In this document: one piece after another, positions 1 to 8,946 of the stretch | Position numbering within the stretch: position 1 is the stretch's first letter | Layout of the letters: every line of letters begins with the position of its first letter | From: Basidiobolus meristosporus CBS 931.73 | Lineage: Eukaryota > Basidiobolomycota > Basidiobolomycetes > Basidiobolales > Basidiobolaceae | Assembly: GCA_002104905.1 (NCBI GenBank) | Contig: MCFE01000972.1 | Span: 1-22,661 of the forward strand | DNA: 22,661 bases | Reading direction: 5' to 3' | Position numbers and translations under genes: made by a program | Notes under the pieces: generated by a model | What the model was told of the DNA's origin: nothing | What the model saw: the letters and a program-made list of their open reading frames with translations, nothing else | Databases searched by the model: none

Positions 1-334
1 TTTGCTGCAAAGAAGGAACTCAGGTAGCTCAAGGTCACAGCCAAGAATTGAGCCATATCTCAATGTAACAGCAGAGGAACACCATACAGTCTTTGAAGCA
101 CAACAACAGTGCTCAAAGATAAAGCCCACAGAAAAACCTATCACAGTGTGGGAGGGAGACAATGTGGTGTTTATACCAAAGCCTAAAAATGAAAAGACAT
201 TCAAGATCTGTGAAGCCATCAAGTGCAATAATGAAGAGTGGGCTAATATTCAATAGGCCATCAAAAGTCTAGCACACCATCACCTTAAGACCATCATACC
301 ATGGGACCATCATGAGCTCAAGGCCAAGCAGAAT
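1..334 (+). pseudogene. Family 1 repeat, copy A, 5' part (unidentified protein)
   Basis: An open frame (2-256) enters from the left edge and reads LLQRRNSGSSRSQPRIEP, then a conserved block with KPTEKPI, VVFIPKPK and EEWANIQ before a TAG at 254. Very similar DNA and protein occur at 9430-9770 (copy B) and, more decayed, at 12418-12720 (copy C). The match continues past the stop through PWDHHELKAKQN up to base 334, where a 970-bp LTR-like insertion interrupts it; the family sequence resumes at 1305. No known domain is recognised. The Ser/Gln-rich start followed by a compact conserved block could belong to a host multigene family or to a gene of an uncharacterised transposon. Function unknown. 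Confidence 0.6.
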
Positions 335-1304
335 TGTTGTGTTGTATTATGGTTAGTTTTTGGGGCTTGTTCTACAATGTAGAGGCTAATCAACAATATA
401 CAACAACTTCCAGTATAATAATATGGAAATAGCTTATTGGGAGTTTGATATACCAATAGAAGATATAACTTTCACTAATATCCTCAATCTTAGGCTTAAA
501 ATATACTATAGGAGGTGTTTGTCACTTCTACAGCAGTGTTCTGACCTTCTGTTAACTAATAGGCTTATTTACTTTTATAGTAACTTTTCCTTATCTGGAA
601 GTCACTTTCCTTTCTGGGAAAATATTTCCTATATGGAAATTCTGAACCCCCATTTAACCCTAAAGGGGTGTGTTGTAGAAGTCTCTAAAGGGTCTTTAGA
701 CCTAAAGGGGTGTCTAAAGGGGCTTCTTGTAATGGTCTCAAAAGTGGACTTTACACTAAAGTGGTGCCTAAAGGGGCTTCTTTAGAGCAAAGGGGTTTCT
801 TAAAGGGGACTTTTCCAACAGAAAAGTGGTAGTTTCTTGTAGAACTTGGATTGGATTCTTGTGAGCTTGGCAGTCTCTTTACTGATGTAGTACTGATCAA
901 AGTCAAAATACTCAACAGTGCAGTGATGCAAGGGAAGTCTTATAACCTTTAAACTTGTAATTGTAGTGTGGAGATTCTGGAAAGAGAGGCTCACCTTTAT
1001 TTTTCAGCTGAGGAAGTCATACATATGAAAATTCTGAAGAATCAAAGTTTTTGGGTGATTGTGCAAGCAATACATGAGGTGCAAAGCTAAAATGTTGCAG
1101 TGGTGCAGATTGGACATAGGCACCGCACCTGTGAAAATTTCACTTGCTTTGATTGGCTGGTTCAAAAGTTGCATGCAATCAAAGTCACCATAGTAATCCT
1201 AGCAATAGTGGCCTAGTATATATAATAATTGGTCTCTTTTGGTCATGACTCCTGAAGCACTGCTTCAAATGAGCTGTAATTTGAAACATGTGCTGGCAAC
1301 TACA
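335..1304 (+). mobile_element. Solo-LTR-like insertion, copy 1 (970 bp)
   Basis: This segment starts TGTTGTG, ends AACTACA and splits copy A of family 1 exactly where copy B is continuous (at about 9760). The flanks GAAT (331-334) and GGAT (1305-1308) look like a 4-bp target duplication with one mismatch. A closely similar sequence lies at 2069-3139. Near its right end it has a TATA-like run (about 1216-1226). Compared with copy 2 it lacks about 170 bp at the 3' end (the equivalent of 2953-3130), probably lost between two ACTAC runs. No coding capacity was seen; the 120-aa frame at 423-785 runs through an AAAGGGG minisatellite and is not treated as a gene. No internal region of a retrotransposon accompanies it. 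Confidence 0.65.
658..811. repeat. CTAAAGGGG-type minisatellite inside the LTR-like repeat
   Basis: Short imperfect units built on CTAAAGGGG(T/C)(G/T)TCT recur at least seven times. The homologous region of the second copy (about 2392-2462) holds fewer units, which explains part of the length difference between the two insertions. Confidence 0.7.
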
Positions 1305-2068
1305 GGATGCACTTGACTTGTTCCATGAGCATTATCCTGGATTCAAATGGGCAAACAGATTTTGGGCCAGCATTGGTATGCTAAGGTTCTCACAAGGCCT
1401 TTGGTGGAATTCTGGAAGATTAATAGGCACACCAAGAGGTTGCAGCACTTCTTCAAGAGCAGTGCTCAAGAAAACGCACTGGAATATTGCAAGAGTTTAT
1501 TACAAAGACTGGCAGATGAGGAGCTAGACCTTGCAGTGCCAGCTGAAGACCAGGATGTGTGGGAACCAGTGAATGAACAGTGGCATAAAGCTGTTAGGTT
1601 CCTACCAAAGTTGTGGAACCAGAGTGTTACAGCAGAAAAACTTATTGAGTGGTGGATTTTAATGGAGTTACTTGTTGAGTGTGGGGTTGGGCTTAATGCT
1701 AGTGTAGGGTATAGGAACTTGTATAGGTCAATACAATTGGCAATTGAGATAGAACTGAAGCTTCAACAGAAATAAATCAATTTGTACGCATGAAAAGTTA
1801 GAGAAACAGTTGAGTCAGGAAGTAAGGAGTGTGAAAAAGAGGCAATAGCCAACCAATGCACACAAATGTTGGAGGCAATAGAGTGTCCAGGATCAGAAAG
1901 TGAGCAAATTGTCAGAGAACCAATCAAAAGCCACTTGTACATTGTTGTGATGAAAAATTTTGACTAAGTTTTTTGTGAAATCTGGGGTGCAATTATTATT
2001 CAACAGTCTCTGGATGATATCCTGATGGGATCAGTACCTCTTAGTCATGGGACTTTAACTCTGTGATG
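1305..2068 (+). pseudogene. Family 1 repeat, copy A, 3' part
   Basis: The sequence resumes with LDLFHEHYPGFKWANRFWAS (1313 on; compare copy B at 9770-9830), then jumps to the C-terminal module. Relative to copy B, about 780 bp of the middle (9842-10625) is missing, including the tandem-repeat zone. The C-terminal module is open from 1347 to 1775: INRHTKRLQHFFKSSAQ, ALEYCKSLLQRLADEELDLA, WEPVNEQWHKAV, WWILMELLVECGVG. A similar protein is encoded at 10650-11010 and 13610-13960. Family similarity continues past the TAA (for example KECEKEAIANQC) to 2068, where the second LTR-like insertion begins. The module looks alpha-helical, with charged and leucine-rich stretches; no catalytic motif is apparent. 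Function unknown. Confidence 0.6.
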
Positions 2069-3139
2069 TGTTGTGATGTATTATGATTAGTTTGGGGCTT
2101 GTTCTACAATGTAAAGGCTAATCAACAATATACAACAACTTCCAGTATGCTTATATGGAAATAATTTATTGGGAGTTTGATATACCAATGGAAGATATAA
2201 CTTTCACTAATATCCTCAATCTTAGGCTTAAAATATACTAAAGGCAGTGTTTCTCACTTCTACAGCAGTGTTCTGATCTTCTGTCAACTAATGGGCTTAC
2301 TTACCTTTATAGTAACTTTTCCTTATCTGGAAGTCACTTTCATTTCTGGGAAAATATTTCCTAATATGGAGATTCTGAACTCCCCTCTAACCTAAAGGGG
2401 TCTCTAAAGGAGTCTTTAGACTAAAGGGGTGTCTTTAGAGTAAAGGGGCTTCTTGCAGGGGACTTTTCCAACAGAAAAGTGGTAGCTTCTTGTAGAACTT
2501 TGATTGGATTCTTGTGAGCTTTGCAGTCTCTTTACTGATGTAGTACCAATCAAAGACAGAATACTCAACAGTGCAAGTGATGCAGGGGAAGTCTCATAAC
2601 CTTTAAACTTGTAATTGTAGTGTGGAGATTCTGGAAAGTGAGGCTCACCTTTATTTTTCAGCTGGGGAAGTCATATATATGAAATTTCTGAAGGATCAAA
2701 GTTTTTGGGCAATTGCGCAAGCAATACACATAATACAAAGCTAAAATCTTGCAGTAGCGCAGATCAAACATAGGTGCAGCACCTGTAAAAATTTCACATG
2801 ACTTGATTGGCTGGTTCAACAGTTGCATGCAGTTAAAGTCACCATAGTAATCCTATCAATAGTGGCCTAGTATATATAATAATTGGTCTCTTTTGGTCAT
2901 GACTCCTTAAGTTCTGCTTCAAATGAGCTGTAATTTGAAGCATGTGCTGGCTACTACGTGTTCTGTATGACATAATATTCTTGGGTGGATTGCCTGTCAG
3001 GGTTGGGAGTAATCATCCTTCAAAGTTGGAATTTCTTGATCTTTCATTTGTGTGTTACAATAGCAAAAAGCAAAATAAAGAAATGAGTGCAATATTGGTT
3101 TAGAGATATTGTAGTAATGGAATACTTTCCATTACTACA
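2069..3139 (+). mobile_element. Solo-LTR-like insertion, copy 2 (1,071 bp)
   Basis: This starts TGTTGTG, ends CATTACTACA, and is flanked by a perfect 4-bp duplication GATG (2065-2068 and 3140-3143). Removing it joins the family 1 sequence as in copy B (about 11297-11340). It matches the first copy for about 880 bp and adds about 180 bp at the 3' end. The order of signals fits an LTR: a TATA-like run at about 2869-2880, an AATAAA at about 3074-3079, and a short tail. The last 30 bp form a perfect hairpin (3110-3139). There is no internal retrotransposon sequence beside it, so a solo LTR is the simplest reading. The parent family is not identifiable from the window. Confidence 0.65.
3110..3139. 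repeat. Perfect 13-bp inverted repeat with 4-nt loop
   Basis: TGTAGTAATGGAA (3110-3122), loop TACT, then its exact complement (3127-3139). It forms the extreme 3' end of the 2069-3139 element. Confidence 0.9.
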
Positions 3140-3180
3140 GATGGCCTTTTGACAGGATCATCTCAATTATTTTTCATAGG
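3140..3180 (+). repeat. Family 1 repeat, copy A, distal tail
   Basis: After the LTR-like insertion the sequence GATGGCCTTTTGACAGGATC... continues the family 1 3' region (compare 11303-11340), then gives way at about 3181 to copia integrase sequence. The 16 bases at 3165-3180 (AATTATTTTTCATAGG) recur exactly at 11604-11619. Confidence 0.5.
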
Positions 3181-3428
3181 GAAGAATTTTGGGTGGAATC
3201 AGTTGCCACAGCTGTATAACTTTAAAACAGAAGTTATCACAGAACACTATGTGATTCTACTCCATTTGAAGCATGGCATGGATATAGATCAAGTGCAGAG
3301 CATCTAAGCATATTTGGGTGTACAGCACATCCCAAGAAATGGCTGGGAAATCAGTCAAAATTTGAGCCAAAAAGTGAAAATGCATATTTTTTGGCTACTG
3401 TAATGAGAGGCACATAGACTTTACAATA
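3181..3428 (+). pseudogene. Decayed Ty1/copia pol, integrase part
   Basis: The translation resembles the integrase C-terminal region of the minus-strand copia element at the right end of this window: FWVESVATAVY, CDSTPFEAWHGY, LSIFGC and KFEPKSEN align with its FWAESVATAVY, DSTPFEAYTGK, LRIFGS and KLEPKSRK. The frame is broken by stops and small indels. The 5' end is truncated: everything upstream (LTR, gag, protease, integrase catalytic core) is missing. The foldback element at 3429 interrupts it, and the coding homology resumes at 4161. Confidence 0.8.
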
Positions 3429-4160
3429 GACTTGTTCTGTTGGATAGTGCCACATTGAGCCATGAGTGCCAAATGATGCCATAGTGTGCCAGAGAGGCCA
3501 AGTGAGCCTCTACCTGGCCACAGAGTGTGAAACATAGCTCTGCATCTTCATGCAAAGCAGCCCCTGTGTTTCACCCATTGTGTTGGAGAAAATCCATTTT
3601 TTGACCTTTTTTTTTGGATCAATGTTGTGCAGGATGTGTTAGAGCACAAGCAGATTGAAGATATGCATCTGGTACTCAATACCCATGGCACTCTGAATCT
3701 AGCTCCTGTAGCTTTTATCATGTCACAAAAATGAATGGCACTATCTTGGTCCACTGGTACTATCTGGCACTATAAGTGCTTTGTATAGATCTTACTTTAG
3801 GTCTAATATTTAAATATAGTGTCAGAGAGTACCAGTGGACCAAGATAGTACCATTCATTTTTGTGACATGATACAAGCTACAGGAGCTAGATTCAGAGTG
3901 CCATGGGTATTGAGTACCAGACGCATGTCTTCAGTTCTCCTGTGCTCTTAAACATCCTGAGCTACATTGATCCACAAAAAAAGGTCAAAAAATGGATTTT
4001 CTCCTGCGCAATGGGTCAAACACAGGGGCTGCTTTACATGAAGATGCAGAGCTATGTTTCACACTTTGTGGCCAAGTATAGGCTCACTTTACCTCTCTGG
4101 CACACTATGGCATCATTTGGCACTCATGGCTCAATGTGGCACTATCCAACGGAACAAGTC
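3429..4160. mobile_element. Foldback / MITE-like element, 732 bp, TA target duplication
   Basis: Two arms (3429-3774 and 3815-4160, each 346 bp) are inverted copies at roughly 90% identity by eye, around a 40-nt loop. The ends are GACTTGTTC...GAACAAGTC and the flanking bases are TA on both sides (3427-3428 and 4161-4162). It sits inside the copia remnant: the pol homology before and after is contiguous without it. It has no transposase; frames in the arms mirror each other. TA duplication and long terminal repeats fit a non-autonomous Tc1/mariner-type element (inference). Its transcript would fold into a long hairpin. Confidence 0.8.
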
Positions 4161-6057
4161 TAATACCAAAGCAAAGAAGCTGATCAAGTCTAGGGATGTG
4201 TTGTTTGATCAAAATTCACATTTTCACAAAAAATGATATCATATGATGACAAAAATCTAATATCAAGCCCACCCAGTGTCAGGATTGAATCAGAGCAAAA
4301 CAATAAAGATTTTGTGACTCCAGAGCTCTCTACAGCTGTGGTTCAGCCTGAAGCAGTGCACAGGAATATCCTATGAGTGATCATATCAGCATCAAATGCC
4401 AGAGATCCAACTGGACAAGAAATAGTCCATATTACTATATCAGTAAGGTTACAACTAGGCCCAGGCTTATTCAGTCCAAATTTATGAGCACCAGAATGTA
4501 GAAGAGGCTCTAAATAGCCCTCAGACAAAGTTTTGGAGAACTACAATAACTGAGAAATATCAGGCCCTGATGGAAAATCAAACTTGGGACTTAGTTAAGT
4601 TACCAATCATCCTTAGATGCAGACGGGCCTTTTAAGCCATAATACAAGGCTGATGGTACAATTGAAAGATACAAAGCAAGACATATGGCCAAAGGATACT
4701 CTCAAGCAAAAGGACTAAACAATACTGAGACCATTGCATCAGTAGACAAGTTTAAATCCATCAGATAGATATGGGCTATTGCAGCCAAACATAGATTTTT
4801 TATCCATAAAATGGATGTATAAGCTGTACTTTCAAATTATGAACTTGATGAGAACATGTATATGGACCAACCTCATGGTTTTGTTGACCAAGATAACCCC
4901 CATTTGGTCTGAAAGCTTAAAAAGCCTCTATCTGGACTCAAAGAATCACCTAGAGCCTGGAATATCAAAATAGTTTCTTATTTGGAATCTTTGAGTTTCA
5001 AAAGGAGTAATGCTGACTATTGTATATGCTTTAAGCCAGATAGAGCAAGTCCAGCTGTATTAGCTCTACATGTGGATGATCTTATTATAGCCACCAAACA
5101 CTTAGAAACACTGGAAGAGACTAAATCCAGCCTGTCTAAAGAGTTCAAGATGTCTATTCTAAGAGAACTCAGTTACTACTGAGAGATAAAATTCTCCATA
5201 GACAGAAGTACCCAGACTCTCCCCCTAAGCCAATCCAAGTATATTCCATTTATAATAAAGAAGTACCAAATGGAAGACTGTAAACCAGCAACTACCCCAA
5301 TGGACACAAATCTGAACTTGGTCAAAACTCAACCAAATCAAGAGAGCTTGGTGCCATCTGAAAGCCCTGACTTCCCTTAGCAATCTATAGTTGGCAGTTT
5401 GATGTATATCATGCTTTGCACATGTCCAGATATCTCTTATTCAGTGGGAGTGGTCAGCCAGAATAATTAGAACTATAGATCTGATTGTATTGCAGCATTT
5501 AAGTGGATTCTTAGATGCCTAAAAGGAGCTGCTGATATTAGCTTGAGATCCACTTATAAGGATCTGGAACAGGATCTTGTGGAGTACTCTGATGCTGATT
5601 GGGGATAAGATCTGGAAGACAGAATATCCACCACTGGATACACCTTTCTTGAATGTAGAGGAGCATTTTCATGGAATCAAGAAAGCAACCAACTGTAGCA
5701 CTTTCTACCACAGAGGCAGAGTATATGGCTCCCTGTGAAGCCACAAAAGAAGCAATGTGGTTAATGAAGCTTTTTAAGACTTGGGCCTATGTCAAAAAAC
5801 ACCAATTTCATTATTTCAAGATAATCCAGGATGTATACAATTAGGTAGAAATCCAACTTTTCATGCCAGAACTAAGCACATAGTTATTTGACATCATTTC
5901 ATACATGAAGCTATAGAGAATAACTTAGTTAGCTTAGTTGACTGTTCTATAGATGAAATGATTGCAGGCATATTCACCAAATCATTAGCCAGAGCCAAGT
6001 TTCAGTATCTAAGGTCAAATTAGGACTAGTCAGTATGAACATTTAGTTGATTGGGAG
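4161..6057 (+). pseudogene. Decayed Ty1/copia pol: integrase end, reverse transcriptase, RNase H
   Basis: This continues the remnant before the foldback element. Readable pieces in order: KKLIKSRDVLFDQNS (about 4178), the reverse transcriptase region with LHVDDLIIAT at about 5066 (HVDD where the intact relative has YVDD), a PATTPMD-like block near 5290, and RNase H with QPTVALSTTEAEYMA (about 5690) and a TKEAMWLMKLF block. The end resembles the DIFTKP-type RNase H tail (about 5960) before a purine-rich GATTGGGAG at 6050-6057. Many stops and frameshifts are spread throughout, so no product is possible. It is clearly older than the copia copy at 19484-22661. Confidence 0.85.
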
Positions 6058-6403
6058 TGCTGCAATAACTTGTAACTCCTCCAAGTATTCATCTAACCTA
6101 GTCACTTGGATCTTTACCTTCAAATCCAAGAGAATACTGACCAAATTCCTTTTTGGGATTTACTTAGAGTATATTCAGCAAAATATAAGGTACCCAGAAC
6201 ATTGAAATTAGATAATTTGTCAAAATAGCCCCAAGCTATGCACAAGTGTTCTTGGACCTTCCTAAATCTCCTCTGCATGTTTGCTATGCCAAGACTATAT
6301 TAAAGTACAAATACTACCTTAACATTCAATAAATCATAAAGTGAAAACCAAATTTCTACTTGTTCTCCCAATAATATTCAATATCTCCAAGCTTCCTACA
6401 ACA
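6058..6403 (+). repeat. Copia LTR, plus orientation (3' LTR of the decayed element)
   Basis: This begins TGCTGCAATAAC directly after the purine-rich end of the copia remnant and ends CTACAACA. It contains a TATA-like run (about 6297) and AATAAA (about 6329-6334). Its first 150 bp align by eye (about 70%) with the reverse complement of 6404-6587. The length of 346 bp is close to the 369-bp LTR at 19121-19489. The right boundary is inferred from the CAACA end, which mirrors the TGTTG start seen in its relatives. Confidence 0.65.
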
Positions 6404-6587
6404 AGAGTTTGGGACTGTTTAGTCAGCTCTGATAATCTTCATGTTATCGGTACCCAATATTTTTGGTGAAAATATTTAAAGTGAATTTCAACAAGAAATT
6501 TGGTCAATGTTCTGTGATATTAATAGGTAATCTTCTAAGTAACTAAGTTAGTTCAACACTTAGGTGGAATTATTAATTTTTTCAACA
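6404..6587 (-). repeat. Partial copia LTR, minus orientation
   Basis: Read on the minus strand it starts TGTTGAAAAAATT at 6587 immediately after a polypurine run (GAGTGGGAG, 6588-6596), and its first 184 bases resemble the facing LTR. It is cut at 6404 by the end of the plus-strand LTR. This arrangement suggests that the plus-strand element inserted into this LTR. Confidence 0.6.
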
Positions 6588-6775
6588 CTCCCACTCAACC
6601 AAATGCTCATACTGATTAGCACTAATTTTGACCTAAGATATTCATATTTGTCTTTGGCTGATGGTTTGGTAAAAATGTCTGCAATTATATCATTTGAAGG
6701 AGAGTAAGCTAAGTTATTCTCAGTAGCTTCACATACAAAATAACTTCTAATAAGTTCTAGCTCTAGCATGCCCTA
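6588..6775 (-). pseudogene. Copia RNase H C-terminal fragment, minus strand
   Basis: An open frame on the minus strand contains SYFVCEATENNLAY, SNDIIADIFTKP and YEYLRSKL, matching the very end of copia RNase H (compare FVREAVEN, DKMVADILTKP and FEILREKLGL near 19490-19640). It ends at the polypurine run beside the LTR. Everything upstream is missing: at about 6775 the sequence changes to the unrelated repeat described next. This is a second, independently truncated copia copy facing the plus-strand one. Confidence 0.8.
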
Positions 6776-6780
6776 TGAAG

Positions 6781-8203
6781 AGAAATGTGGTCCTTTGCAT
6801 GGATCCGATCCAGATCAGCATTCAAGATCCAAGAATGAGACCATCATAATGCCAGCAGCTTGGAATTATTGACCCACTTTACAATCCTATCATGGAGTTA
6901 TGATGGTGTTTTGCCAATTTTACTGCTAAATAGATAAGTAAACTTGATAGTAATTAGGCAGTGCCTCAATGAGACTTTGAAGGCATTCTGATAGTCTTAT
7001 TGCAGCCTACATCTATTTGAGTGGACCCAACCAGCCAGTGAACACAAATGCCAAAAATGGACAAGAACTTGACGGTATTTTGATGACCTTTATGTGGCCA
7101 ACTGTTGGCATTGTGATGGCGGTATAGCAGCCTACAGCTAGTACTTTTCAATGCTATCATATCAATATACCAAATGGTGTTTCCTTTTGCTACCTCCCTT
7201 TATGCCATTCTTATTATCCATTGTAAGATCACCCCAACTAGTTTACTTGCATGTTGTGCCCAACCCATCTTTGTGTTACTTAACTGCTTACCCACAAGTT
7301 GAGGCTGCTTAGCTTCTAAATGCCAAAGGCATAGGTGTCTCTGTTGTAAAATTTGGTAAGAAGTAGTAGTAAGTCCTCAAAGCACCCATTACTGATATTA
7401 GTGGAAACATGCCACTTCTCTAACCACAGCATCACATCATTCACCAGTAGTGGATTACTGGGCTCACTTGATTCCACAATGTATCCTTGTCATTTTTTCC
7501 ATGGATGTTGTCTCATTACATAATGGGATTTTGCCAGGCTCATGCAGGTTACAGATGTTGGGGAAGATAGGCCCACAGTCCATCAGTGAGCCTGCTTCTT
7601 CAGTGCTATCACTCTGCATGCCATATTTTGAAGGCTAGGGTGAGCCTAAAGTTGTCACAAACTCTCCTGACTCAGTTTGCACAAGGTGAGAAGTATGGCC
7701 AAATGCTGTTATACAAGTATCAAGTGGCTGGAACAATATTGTTGGTACAGTAGCGACCAATGAATGGTCAAATATGACTTGTGTGGCAAAGCACAGGCCA
7801 TGATCCTTGTAATACTTCCTATACAGTCTGCATACTTCATGGATGAGAGGCTTGCTACAATAGCCACATGGTCTTTTTCTCTTCTCCTACGGCATTGAAT
7901 CAAAGTAGTCTTGTCTATGAGGCAAACAGTTTGTTGCTGTGGTAGTGCAGAGGTATTTATGGGAGAAGCTATACACCTCAAGGTGCGTGAGGTGTCTGAT
8001 GGGTGCAATAACTTCTGTGTCTAAACTGCAGGTGTCTTTGTTTATATGTCATAATGGTGAAAGCTCCTGCTTCTCTAGCTTCCTAGATGCTCCAAGTGTC
8101 TTCAAAGGCCTCTGTGTTTCTTGTGCAATACCCTGAATAGCTCCTTGATGGCAAGTCTGAGGTGTAACTGATGAAGGTAGGTGCAGTGATCAATTGCTAA
8201 TCA
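6781..8203 (-). pseudogene. Unidentified decayed coding region, minus strand
   Basis: One minus-strand frame from 8203 to 7635 is readable with only two stops (TGA near 8047, TAG at 7887-7889). It includes GAIQGIAQETQRPLKTLGA, IAPIRHLTHLEVYSF, KPLIHEVCRLYRKYYKDHG and LVQTESGEFVTTLGSP. It continues more broken (MQSDSTEEAGSL, CGPIFPNICNLHEP) toward 7000. Several Cys codons are TGY where a CGY Arg would be easy to imagine, as expected from CpG decay. Two short parts (6790-6955 and 7250-7350) recur at 11440-11610 and 11735-11830. I do not recognise the family; a transposon gene or a dead host gene are both possible. The boundaries are approximate. Confidence 0.35.
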
Positions 8204-8830
8204 ATAAGGGGAAAGTGTTACTGATAGAAGGGATGATTTATTGATGAGGGATTGACTTCCCTTTAGTACTTTTCCTGATTACCTAGTGATTACTAATGAC
8301 AAGGTTCTAGAAAGTTCCTGCATCAGTGGAATTGTTGATGGCATCACTATGAGATAAAAATACTCCAAGAAGGTCCTGGAAGGTTCTAAAAGGCACAGCA
8401 CATCCAACCAATCAGGGATCAGTAGTCCAAAACTTGTGCAACATGGAGATACCATATATGGAATTGAAATGGTAGGGATGATAGCGCTGACCTAGGTCAT
8501 GTGTCACAGGTACTGATGCAGGTACTTGCCTTATATAGATACATATACTGAGCACAAAGCTGAATAACACCTGGGATAACTAATACTAATAACTAATCAG
8601 GGTAAACATCATTTGGGGATAATACTAAAAATATGGACAAAAGAAGAATGGGATAATACTGGTAAGATACAATATTTGACAAGTGCATCATAATAGCTAT
8701 ATGAATAAACTTGTCTGTGGGAGGTATATTTACCGTACAACAATGCTCAACAATGCAACAATATTATATCATTTTTTCAAAACTCATGTGAATTTGGGAC
8801 AGTCTTGTATTTGCAACATAGCACCTACAT
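8204..8830. other. No gene recognised; AT-rich intergenic or LTR-like sequence
   Basis: There is no coherent reading frame on either strand. It holds a CCAAT (about 8418), a TATA-like TTATATAGATA (about 8533) and a perfect 12-bp palindrome TGACCTAGGTCA (8488-8499). These would suit an LTR, but no paired copy or target duplication was found in the window. Confidence 0.4.
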
Positions 8831-8946
8831 GATTGTAAGATTCAATGATGACCTGCTATAGTAAGCATTATAAACAAAGTTGTGGCACCACATACACACG
8901 TATATGTAACACCATTTCCCCTTTGGTTTGACTCACATTCATATAT

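Noticed and set aside
423-785. 120-aa open frame
   Set aside because: It runs through LTR-like sequence and an AAAGGGG minisatellite; the second copy of the element does not preserve it.
3903-4236. 86-aa and 60-aa frames, and the mirrored 68-aa frame at 3548-3754
   Set aside because: They are the two strands of the foldback arms; being mirror images of one repeat explains them without a gene.
7863-7880. C-x2-C-x5-H-x3-C pattern (CGYCSKPLIHEVC) suggesting a zinc finger
   Set aside because: Some of the cysteines are TGY codons that could derive from CGY Arg by CpG decay, and the gene is dead; evidence for a real zinc-binding motif is too weak.
7709-8008. 99-aa minus-strand frame starting MHPSDTSRT
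   Set aside because: It overlaps a different minus frame that stays readable over a much longer distance, so this one is probably the shadow.
8488-8499. Perfect 12-bp palindrome TGACCTAGGTCA resembling a hormone-receptor half-site pair
   Set aside because: An isolated palindrome in a non-coding repeat region; such a match is not evidence of a binding site.
8217-8607. Possible solo LTR (TGTTACTGA... to ...GGGTAAACA with TATA)
   Set aside because: The flanking bases do not form a target duplication and no second copy is present in the window.
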